From UBA6901 sp035256085 (GTDB taxonomy: Bacteria > Pseudomonadota > Gammaproteobacteria > Acidiferrobacterales > UBA6901), in contig DATEYP010000125.1 of NCBI GenBank assembly GCA_035256085.1, forward strand, positions 1-21,071: a DNA stretch of 21,071 nt. Direction: 5' to 3'. Made by a program: the position numbers and the translations under genes. Of the stretch, positions 1 to 6,861 are shown in pieces. Position 1 is the stretch's first letter. Every line of letters starts with the position of its first letter. Below the pieces are notes generated by a model, which saw nothing but the letters and a program-made list of their open reading frames with translations, did not search any database and was not told the DNA's origin.

Positions 1-60
1 GTGCGCCAATGGCATGATTCATTTGCGATAATCAGCGTTCATCTGCGGTAAATGCCGTTA
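1..60. repeat. Partial copy of dispersed inverted-repeat element, cut by the window edge
   Basis: This is the right-hand part of the element seen whole at 2323-2454. Bases 5-48 run parallel to 2405-2451, with the shared stretches GGCATGATTCATTTGCG and GTTCATCTGCGG. The left arm would lie outside the window. The following bases, 61-228, are non-coding upstream DNA of the GTPase gene, and no clear promoter was recognised there. Confidence 0.75.
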
Positions 61-228
61 TTTAGGTCCATACCCCCTCGATTTAGCCTCCCATCGACGA
101 AATATGTTCCATTACAAAAAGTTACGCCTATTCTGGCGCAACTTTTGCAGTAATTTATCGAGTTACGGCAGATTTCATTGGAACCATGCCGCGCAACCCA
201 CATCCCAGGCACTTGCCAGCGATTTCCC

Positions 229-2235
229 ATGGCTGACAGACAATCCAATATCAAACCGCGTCTTTCGGTCGTTTCCGGCTCCGCACCGGGTGCACAGGGC
301 GCTGTGCCGCAGACGGGCATCGCGTTCTCACAGCGTCTGCAGGCGTACAAGTTGTGGCGCGACGGCCTGTCCGACGCCATCCGCGCCTATCAAACCTGGG
401 TCGAAAGCCAGGGGTATACCGACGGCAGCGAAGACCTGCGAACCTACGAACTCATCGAGGAAATCCAGTCGGACAAGCTTACCGTGGCCTTGGCAGGTGA
501 ATTTTCACGCGGCAAAACAGAATTGTTGAACGCGATATTCTTTGCCGAATTCAAGCAACGCCTGCTGTCGTCCGGGGCGGGCCGCACCACCATGTGTCCG
601 ACCGAGCTGCGTTACGACGAGAAAGACGAGGCCTCGATCCGGTTGCTGCCCATCGAGACACGCCATACTTCGTTGTCGATCGCCGAATACAAACGTACCC
701 CCATTCACTGGACCACCCTGCATATATTGAAACCGGATTCCGCCGACGAAGTGCGCGCGGCATTTCTGGAAACCACCCGCACGAAAAAAGTACATGTGCG
801 CGAGGCGCAGGAACTGGGCCTGTATGATCCGGAGCGCAGCCGGCGTCAAGGCGAGGCCGTGCCCGCCGACGGGATAGTGGAGATACCGGTCTGGCGGCAC
901 GCGACGATAAATTTTCCGCATCCACTGTTGAAACAGGGATTAGTCATACTCGACACGCCCGGCCTGAACGCCGTCGGGACAGAGCCCGAACTGACCCTCG
1001 GCATGTTGCCCGGTGCGCAGGTCATCTTGTTTGTGCTCGGGGCCGATACCGGGGTGACCAAATCGGATTTCGACATGTGGACGCAACATGTGCGCAAAAC
1101 CCGGCGCGGCGGTGTGCTCGTGGCTTTAAACAAGATCGACGTGATGTGGGACGAGCTACAGAGCGAGGCAACGATTGCCGCAAACATTGCCCAACAGGCC
1201 GAGAGTGTTGCGCAGACGCTACAAATAGACAAGAAATGGGTGCTGCCGGTTTCCGCACAAAAGGGGCTGGTCGGCCGGATCCAGTCCGATAACGCACTGC
1301 TTGAGAAAAGCGGCCTGCTGTTGCTCGAAAAACGGCTGGCGCAGGACTTGATTCCGGCGCGCCACGCCCTGATTCGCGACCGCGTCGTGCACGAAATGAG
1401 CGCACGCGTGGAAAACAGTCACAATCTTATCAAGTCGAAACTGGCGGCAAATCAGGAACAGCTCGACCAGCTTAAGCAACTCGGCAACAGAAACCTGGAC
1501 GCCATCCATAAGCTGGTTTCGCATGTGCGCGCGGAAAAGAAAAAATATGATAAAGAACTGGAGGGTTTTCAGGTCACACGCTCGGCCCTAACATCGCAGG
1601 CCAACACGCTGCTGGGCCACATCAGCATGAAAAGCATCGATGCCTTGATTGAGACTGCGCGCCACGACATGCAAGACAGCTGGACAACCCATGGCCTGCA
1701 GTCCGGTATGACCACGTTTTTCAACGGCGCCGCAATACGCATGCAACAGGTGAACCAATGCGCGGATGATATCCGCCAGGCAGTGGAGCGGATCTACGCG
1801 CGCTTGCACACCGAATATGGCATGAATGTAATCAAGCCGCCGGCCTTGTCCCTGATAGCCAGCCACCTGGAATTCAAACGCCTTGAGGAAAAAGCGGAGA
1901 TTTTTCGCGCCAGCCCGGCAACGCTGATGACGGAACAGCGTTTTGTGATCAAGAAATTCTTCATCACCCTGGCGAGCCAGGCGCGCCAGACGTTTCACGA
2001 ATGCAACGAGTCTGCCAAGAACTGGTTTAAGGTGGCGGTATCACCGGTGTTTGTCCAGATACAACAGCATCGCGCCGCGATCGAACGCAAGCTCGAGATG
2101 CTGAAAAAGATTCAACAGGACATGGACAGTCTGAATGAACACATCACCGCGCTTGATCGCGAGCGTCAGAATCTCGACGCGCAACTGTGCACTGCGCAAC
2201 ACCTGCTCGAACGCATCCAGCAGCCTTTTCACTAA
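229..2235 (+). CDS. Dynamin-like GTPase (bacterial dynamin family)
   Basis: A 668-residue large GTPase of the dynamin superfamily. The G1 P-loop is GEFSRGKT (residues 90-97), G3 is DTPG (242-245) and G4 is NKID (301-304). The roughly 145 residues between G1 and G3 are typical of dynamin G domains rather than small Ras-like GTPases. The second half is rich in Lys, Glu and Gln, with likely coiled coils near 415-450 and 610-660, as expected for a dynamin stalk. No clear transmembrane helix was seen. Family members bind GTP, oligomerise and remodel or protect membranes; the substrate here is unknown. The frame is open from a TTG at 178, but the ATG at 229 is preferred because the protein then begins MADRQSN; neither start has a strong ribosome binding site. 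The gene stands alone and converges on cheB. Family is confident, cellular role is not. Confidence 0.88.
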   Translation: MADRQSNIKPRLSVVSGSAPGAQGAVPQTGIAFSQRLQAYKLWRDGLSDAIRAYQTWVESQGYTDGSEDLRTYELIEEIQSDKLTVALAGEFSRGKTELLNAIFFAEFKQRLLSSGAGRTTMCPTELRYDEKDEASIRLLPIETRHTSLSIAEYKRTPIHWTTLHILKPDSADEVRAAFLETTRTKKVHVREAQELGLYDPERSRRQGEAVPADGIVEIPVWRHATINFPHPLLKQGLVILDTPGLNAVGTEPELTLGMLPGAQVILFVLGADTGVTKSDFDMWTQHVRKTRRGGVLVALNKIDVMWDELQSEATIAANIAQQAESVAQTLQIDKKWVLPVSAQKGLVGRIQSDNALLEKSGLLLLEKRLAQDLIPARHALIRDRVVHEMSARVENSHNLIKSKLAANQEQLDQLKQLGNRNLDAIHKLVSHVRAEKKKYDKELEGFQVTRSALTSQANTLLGHISMKSIDALIETARHDMQDSWTTHGLQSGMTTFFNGAAIRMQQVNQCADDIRQAVERIYARLHTEYGMNVIKPPALSLIASHLEFKRLEEKAEIFRASPATLMTEQRFVIKKFFITLASQARQTFHECNESAKNWFKVAVSPVFVQIQQHRAAIERKLEMLKKIQQDMDSLNEHITALDRERQNLDAQLCTAQHLLERIQQPFH

Positions 2236-2270
2236 GGTAGTTCTGAATATTTCCTAGAATAATATTTCTC

Positions 2271-2507
2271 GCCGCAAAGACGCAAAGAAAAAACAGGAGT
2301 ATTTATCCTGGAAAAAGCTGTCAGCCGCAGATGAACGCAGATAAACGCGGATATTCAATGCACTGCCCGTATTCGCCAGCCCACCAAAAGGGTGAATGGT
2401 CTCGGCGCATCAACGGCATGATTCATTTGCGTTAATCTGCGTTCATCTGCGGCTAAAGCCGTTTTAGGTTTATCGAAAAACCTTTGCGTTCTTTGCGTCT
2501 TTGCGGC
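2271..2507. repeat. Outer inverted repeat with 19-bp perfect arms, enclosing a second element
   Basis: The left arm GCCGCAAAGACGCAAAGAA (2271-2289) is the exact reverse complement of the right arm at 2489-2507. Between them lies the separate inverted-repeat element 2323-2454. The structure fills the gap between the convergent GTPase gene and cheB. It has no coding content. It could fold into a long hairpin and act as a transcription barrier in both directions, which is inference. Confidence 0.85.
2323..2454. repeat. Inner MITE-like element with 20-bp perfect terminal inverted repeats
   Basis: The left end AGCCGCAGATGAACGCAGAT (2323-2342) is perfectly complementary to 2435-2454. The internal part, about 92 bp, contains ATTCAATG and GGTGAATGGTCTCGG blocks that recur at 14191-14312. 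There is no open reading frame of note. The flanks CTGTC on the left and AAAGC on the right show no clear target-site duplication. Similar CAGATGAACGCAGAT repeats are, from memory, common between genes in Proteobacteria. Confidence 0.88.
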
Positions 2508-2553
2508 AAAAACTTCTTAGTTAGGCTCCTTGGCGGCGCGTGTGTACTCTACG

Positions 2554-3600
2554 TCACGCACTCCACTTCTGGATGCGCCCCGCAATGCGTTCCAGGGCCA
2601 GCACCTCGCTCACTGCGCCCAGCCGTATCGCTTGTTCGGGCATGCCGAATATCACGCTACTGGCCTCGTCCTGGGCCAGGGTGAAGGCACCGGCTGCGTG
2701 CATGGCTTTCAGTCCCAGGGCGCCATCGCTGCCCATGCCTGTGAGCAACACCCCCAAGGTCTTGGTGGCGGTCATTTGTGCTACGGAGTTAAACAACACG
2801 TCCACCGAGGGACAGTGCAGATTCACTGCCGGTCCATCGTATACCCTCAATACGTATCCACCGTTCTGGCGCACGAGCGCCATTTGTCTGCCGCCGGGCG
2901 CGACTCGCGCCATGCCGGGGAGGAGCTTTTCGCCATCCGTGGCTTCATGCACATCGAGCGCGCAACTGCGATTAAGGTGGTCGGCGAACATGGCGGTGAA
3001 TTTCGGCGGCATGTGCTGCACGATGGCGATGCCGGGCACGTGGGCCGGCAGGTGGCGTAAAATCTCCATGATGGCCTGGGTACCGCCAGCCGAGGCGCCG
3101 ATGGCAATGACCCCCGCGCCCGCCGCGTTGCGAGGATTTACCGGCTTCATGGCTAACGGCACAACCGGGTCCGTAATCGTGAAACGAACGCGCGCTGCTG
3201 CCGCCATCCGCACTTTGGTCCGGATTTCAACCGTGAGTTCACCCAGGTGATCGCGCATGCCGCTGACGGGTTTGGTGACGAAGTCCACGGCTCCGAGTTC
3301 CAGTGCCCGAAGCGTGGCTTCCGCATTGCGCTGGGTTAGTGAGGAGATCATCACGACCGGCATGGGATGCAGACGCATGAGCTTTTCGAGGAAGGTGATT
3401 CCATCCATGTGCGGCATTTCCACATCCAGAGTGAGCACGTCTGGCTGCAGGTCTTTGATTTTTTGTCGTGCAATCAGCGGATCCGCGGCCGTGGCCACCA
3501 CCTCGAATACCGGATCTTCCTGAAAGATTGCCGTAAGCAGTTGGCGCATAAGCGCCGAGTCGTCAATGATCAACACGCGAATCTTTCTTGTGACGGACAT
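2554..3600 (-). CDS. cheB: CheB, chemoreceptor glutamate methylesterase / deamidase
   Basis: A 348-residue cytoplasmic response regulator-esterase that removes methyl groups from receptor glutamates and deamidates glutamines. The receiver domain (about 7-125) has the acidic pair D13-D14, the phosphoacceptor D59, T/S at 86-87 and K110-P111. The CheB_methylest domain (about 163-345) has the catalytic triad S170 (GASAGGT), H196 (QHMP) and D292 (GMGSDG). Their spacing, 26 and 96 residues, equals that of the Salmonella enzyme. This is the last gene of the chemosensory run, but it is set apart from cheD by 216 bp holding a 35-bp tandem repeat. The only Shine-Dalgarno candidate, AGGG eight bases before the ATG, lies inside the first repeat unit, so the repeat may shape cheB translation. 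Confidence 0.97.
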   Translation of the reverse strand: MSVTRKIRVLIIDDSALMRQLLTAIFQEDPVFEVVATAADPLIARQKIKDLQPDVLTLDVEMPHMDGITFLEKLMRLHPMPVVMISSLTQRNAEATLRALELGAVDFVTKPVSGMRDHLGELTVEIRTKVRMAAAARVRFTITDPVVPLAMKPVNPRNAAGAGVIAIGASAGGTQAIMEILRHLPAHVPGIAIVQHMPPKFTAMFADHLNRSCALDVHEATDGEKLLPGMARVAPGGRQMALVRQNGGYVLRVYDGPAVNLHCPSVDVLFNSVAQMTATKTLGVLLTGMGSDGALGLKAMHAAGAFTLAQDEASSVIFGMPEQAIRLGAVSEVLALERIAGRIQKWSA

Positions 3601-3604
3601 AAAG

Positions 3605-3717
3605 GAAGCCCTACTTCGTTCGTCTTGTCATCATCTGACGAAGCCCTACTGCGTTCGTCTTGTCATCATCCAACGAAGCCCTGCTGCGTTCGTCTTGCCA
3701 TCATCCAACGAAGCCCC
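3605..3717. repeat. 35-bp tandem repeat, three full copies plus an 8-bp partial copy, in the cheB leader
   Basis: Units are 3605-3639, 3640-3674 and 3675-3709, with a partial unit at 3710-3717. Neighbouring units differ at only two or three positions. On the coding strand of cheB each unit carries GGATGATG or AGATGATG, then AAGACGAACG, then (in units 1 and 2) GTAGGGCTTC. GACGAA and TTCGTC, 11 bases apart, can pair as a 6-bp stem between neighbouring units. The repeat ends four bases from the cheB start codon. Confidence 0.92.
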
Positions 3718-3816
3718 CTGCTGTACAGGGATGTACCAATGCCGCGAGTGCGGGATGCGCAGCAGTGGCCTTTGTCCGTTCTGTCTTGTTCTGTTGTCGC
3801 GTGGATCGTGACGAGC
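3718..3816. other. Non-coding spacer between cheD and the tandem repeat, with two small hairpins
   Basis: No convincing gene is visible. GTACA (3723-3727) and TGTAC (3732-3736) form a 5-bp stem with a 4-base loop. A CCGC/GCGG pair follows a few bases later. These could slow transcription between cheD and cheB, but there is no T-tract to make a classic terminator. Confidence 0.45.
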
Positions 3817-4416
3817 TCAGAACAGTGTCACATCGCCGTCCGTTTTCTGTTTCTTCAGACTGATCAGGTAAACCATTTCTTCCTCGGCCGTGCGCACCGC
3901 CTCGGTGCTGCCCAAACGTTTCAGAAATACCTTGCCGGTATGGGCATGAAACAGAATACGACGCGCCTGGTAACCCCCCACGTCCTCTTTCATCACCGGA
4001 ATCTGCTCGACATTCAGAAAACGGCGCACAAAGTCGATATTGCGCTGCGGCACGCCGTCCAGGCTTTCGCGGATATTCAACACATGACCGCCGCCGAAAA
4101 CCTTGGCCTGGAAGCGCCGGCGATGCCCGCCGAGTTTCATGATCTCGGTGATCAAGAGTTCCATGGCGTGTACACCGTAACGTGTACTTACCGGATTATC
4201 CGGGTCGAATCCCTCCGGTAGCATAAAGTGATTCATGCCACCGACACCGCTCACCGGATCATACAAGCAGGCGGCAATGCACGATCCCAGCACGGTGTCG
4301 ATCACCAACGGCTCGCTGCTCGCGCGCAGCCCCCCGATATTAATGGTGACTCGTTCCACGCCCTCTTCCAGGGCCGGCAGGTGTATATTGTTGCGATGAT
4401 GGGCTGGAATCTTCAT
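3817..4416 (-). CDS. cheD: CheD, chemoreceptor glutamine deamidase
   Basis: A 199-residue CheD. The signature TVLGSC (41-46) supplies the catalytic Cys46, and GGMNH supplies His63, 17 residues later as in characterised CheD proteins; T41 is the likely third residue. CheD deamidates receptor glutamines and in some bacteria is controlled by CheC and CheY-P. No cheC is present in this window. The start codon overlaps the cheR stop as ATGA, so translation is probably coupled. The basic C-terminal region (ending in DGDVTLF) is longer than minimal CheD proteins. The order cheR-cheD-cheB is that of the P. aeruginosa che2-type cluster. Confidence 0.96.
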   Translation of the reverse strand: MKIPAHHRNNIHLPALEEGVERVTINIGGLRASSEPLVIDTVLGSCIAACLYDPVSGVGGMNHFMLPEGFDPDNPVSTRYGVHAMELLITEIMKLGGHRRRFQAKVFGGGHVLNIRESLDGVPQRNIDFVRRFLNVEQIPVMKEDVGGYQARRILFHAHTGKVFLKRLGSTEAVRTAEEEMVYLISLKKQKTDGDVTLF

Positions 4417-5306
4417 GCGCAGCGGCCCACCCGCGTCTGGTAGATACTGTGGCCTGCCGCGCGATACAGGCTATCGAAACCATGAACCGCCTCCGCGTGC
4501 CCGAGCATCAAAAATCCATCCGGTGACAACATGGTCGACATGCGTTCCAGCAGGCGGCACTGGGTGGCCTTGTCAAAATAGATTAGTACGTTACGGCAGA
4601 AGATCACGTCGAACGGCGCGCGCATGGGCCAGGGCTCGTCCAGCAAATTGAGCTGCCGAAAGCGGAGTAGCGTTTTGAGCGCGGGCTTTACGCGCACCCG
4701 GTTTTCGAGCTCGCCATGGCCTTTGAGAAAATAGCGGTGCAACAGCGCCGGCTCTACATGGGTGGCCTGCTCCGCGGTGTAAATGCCCTCGCGTGCATGT
4801 GACAGCACGCGTGTATCGATATCGGTGGCGAGAATCTTGATGTCCCAATCGGGGGCGTCGACAAAGGCCTCGCGCACGGTCATGGCCAGGGAATAGGCTT
4901 CTTCCCCGGTGGCGGTAGCCGCGCTCCACAGGCGCAGGCGCCGGGCCTTGCCCTGGCGAAGCCTGGGAAACACCTGTTCGGCCAGAAACTGAAAGTGGTG
5001 CGCTTCGCGAAAGAAATCGGTCTTATTGGTGGTGATCGCGTTGATCATTTCCATCAGTTCAACGCCGTCCGGGTCCCCCTGGCACAGTAACTCGTAGTAC
5101 TGGGCGTAACGCGTGAACTGATAGTGGCGCAGCCGCCGCGACAGGCGCGCGCACACCAGGGCCCGTTTGTGTTCGGACAGGGCGATACCAGTATGCAGAT
5201 GAATGAGTTCGCGCAGCTGCCGAAACTCGCCATCCGTGATCATGCGGAGAGAGTCGCTCAGCAAGCTGGCGGCGTGTTCGCCGGTTCCCGCGGCAGTGCT
5301 GTGCAT
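4413..5306 (-). CDS. cheR: CheR, SAM-dependent chemoreceptor methyltransferase
   Basis: A 297-residue CheR that methylates receptor glutamates. The N-terminal helical domain spans about 20-95. The SAM-binding domain shows LWSAATATGEEAYSLAM, close to the E. coli VWSAAASTGEEPYS motif, and later FCRNVLIYFDKATQ, also near-identical to E. coli CheR from memory. The beta-subdomain stretch FLKGHGELENRVRV aligns without gaps to E. coli FMRGTGPHEGLVRV, the region that grips the receptor tail pentapeptide. This fits with the upstream receptor, which ends in DWTEF. The start at 5306 follows GGGGC; a second in-frame ATG 21 codons later is possible. The stop overlaps the cheD start by four bases. Confidence 0.96.
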   Translation of the reverse strand: MHSTAAGTGEHAASLLSDSLRMITDGEFRQLRELIHLHTGIALSEHKRALVCARLSRRLRHYQFTRYAQYYELLCQGDPDGVELMEMINAITTNKTDFFREAHHFQFLAEQVFPRLRQGKARRLRLWSAATATGEEAYSLAMTVREAFVDAPDWDIKILATDIDTRVLSHAREGIYTAEQATHVEPALLHRYFLKGHGELENRVRVKPALKTLLRFRQLNLLDEPWPMRAPFDVIFCRNVLIYFDKATQCRLLERMSTMLSPDGFLMLGHAEAVHGFDSLYRAAGHSIYQTRVGRCA

Positions 5307-5369
5307 GTTATGCCCCAGGTTCAGGATTTCCCTTGATTATTCGATAGACGCCGTTTGCGCGGACCCGTC

Positions 5370-6806
5370 TCAAAACTCGGTCCAATCACCGCTACCGGTG
5401 GCGGTGCGCGCACTCGGGACCGTTTTTGGTTTGAGCGGCTGGACATTGGTGCGTCGTTGCGCCGGTTGGCCCTCCGTCGCTTTAGCCGGGACTGGCGAGC
5501 CTTCTCTGGTTTTATCCACTGGGATGACCGCGACCTGCGTCCCGGCAGCGGCCGCGTCGGGCATGGTCCCGGCGCCCAGGTTAAAGTGCGCGACCAATGA
5601 CTTCATTTTTTCCGCCTGGCTGGCGAGCGATTGGCTGGTACTGGAGAGTTCCTCCACCTGTGCGGCATTCGTCTGGGTTACCGTATCCATTTGCATGATG
5701 GCACGGTTGACTTGATCGATCCCCGAAGCCTGTTCCTGGCTGGCGGCGCTGATTTCCGCAACCAGATTGGCCACGCGTTTCACTTTGGTCGAAATGATTT
5801 CCAGCTTGGCGCCGGAAATGCCCACCAAGTGGTTGCCGTCGCCGACCTTCTCCAGGCTGTCTTGGATCAGCCCCTTGATCTCTTTCGCGGCGGTCGCGCT
5901 GCGCTGCGCCAGATTCCGCACCTCGGACGCAACCACGGCAAAGCCGCGGCCGTGTTCGCCGGCACGCGCGGCCTCGACGGCCGCGTTCAAGGCCAGCAAG
6001 TTTGTCTGAAATGCGATTTCGTCGATGACACCCGTGATATTCGCAATCTTCTTGCTGCTGGCGTCGATCATGTCCATGGAACGTTTGATCGACGTGGCCA
6101 TGACCACGCCTTCGTTGGCCGCTTCGCTCGACTCGGTGGCCAGCTTGTCCGCTTGCATGGCGTTATCGGCGCTTTGTTTTACGGTGCTGGTCATCTCCTC
6201 CATGGAGGCGGCGGTTTCTTCCAGCGAGCTGGCCTGCTCCTGGGCGGAAGCGGACAACTGCTCCGCCGCATCGGTCAACTCTTGCGACCCCACGGCAACC
6301 GCGTCGGCGGCCAGGGCGACCTGGCGGACGCTCTGGTTCATCTCATCAACCAGGATATTCAGCGCCCCGCCGGCCTCGGCAATCTCGTCGCGTTGACGAT
6401 GATCGACCTCTACTGACACCGTCAGGTCCCCCTCGGCTGCCTGCAGCATGCCTCGCACCAGCCGGTTCATCGGTCGGGTAAGGGTCCGTGCCACGTAATA
6501 GCCGACCCCCGCGAGCAGCAGCAACGAGACGACGACCATTAGCATGGTCAACACCTTGGCCTGAAGATACGCACGACCGGCGCTCTCGTAGCTGTCCTGG
6601 TACTCCTTGAGTATCGCGGGATCATCGATCGCACGCATTCTTATCACGTTTTGCACGTAGGCATGGGATGTTTCGGCGAATCCCATCACCTGCTTCAGGT
6701 TGTACAGACCGATCGCGCCGCCGGCGCTCACCACCAGACAGATCAGAGCGGCCGCGCCGATTAGCTTACTGCGCAATTTCATGCCTTTGACATAGAATGT
6801 TTCCAT
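5370..6806 (-). CDS. Methyl-accepting chemotaxis protein with a very short periplasmic loop and a CheR-tether tail
   Basis: A 478-residue transmembrane chemoreceptor. TM1 lies at about 13-35, a periplasmic segment of only about 50 residues at 36-84, TM2 at 85-105 and HAMP at about 106-158. The signalling domain has the conserved hairpin tip near 263-291 (EIAFQTNLLALNAAVEAARAG). Flanking SLEETAASMEEM and EISAASQEQASG stretches are typical methylation regions. After a Pro- and Thr-rich linker the protein ends in GSGDWTEF; DWTEF fits the W-x2-F pattern of the E. coli NWETF and P. aeruginosa GWEEF pentapeptides that bind CheR. The start is supported by AGGAG seven bases upstream. Its cytoplasmic half closely resembles that of the next receptor upstream, pointing to duplication. 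The sensed signal is unknown; the loop is too short for a normal four-helix ligand domain. Confidence 0.95.
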   Translation of the reverse strand: METFYVKGMKLRSKLIGAAALICLVVSAGGAIGLYNLKQVMGFAETSHAYVQNVIRMRAIDDPAILKEYQDSYESAGRAYLQAKVLTMLMVVVSLLLLAGVGYYVARTLTRPMNRLVRGMLQAAEGDLTVSVEVDHRQRDEIAEAGGALNILVDEMNQSVRQVALAADAVAVGSQELTDAAEQLSASAQEQASSLEETAASMEEMTSTVKQSADNAMQADKLATESSEAANEGVVMATSIKRSMDMIDASSKKIANITGVIDEIAFQTNLLALNAAVEAARAGEHGRGFAVVASEVRNLAQRSATAAKEIKGLIQDSLEKVGDGNHLVGISGAKLEIISTKVKRVANLVAEISAASQEQASGIDQVNRAIMQMDTVTQTNAAQVEELSSTSQSLASQAEKMKSLVAHFNLGAGTMPDAAAAGTQVAVIPVDKTREGSPVPAKATEGQPAQRRTNVQPLKPKTVPSARTATGSGDWTEF

Positions 6807-6861
6807 CGCATATCTCCTGTTTGATCGGACACGCCGGCAAGATTGGTCTTGCTATCCCGGC

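Noticed and set aside
39..380. A 113-codon frame on the minus strand over the start of the GTPase gene
   Set aside because: It overlaps the well-supported GTPase frame and the repeat element, has no recognisable motif and an irregular composition.
2540..3250. A 236-codon plus-strand frame antisense to cheB
   Set aside because: CheB has every catalytic residue in the opposite frame; this frame is an antisense shadow in GC-rich coding DNA.
3605..3717. CRISPR array
   Set aside because: The units are directly adjacent with no spacers, and there are no cas genes. It is a simple tandem repeat.
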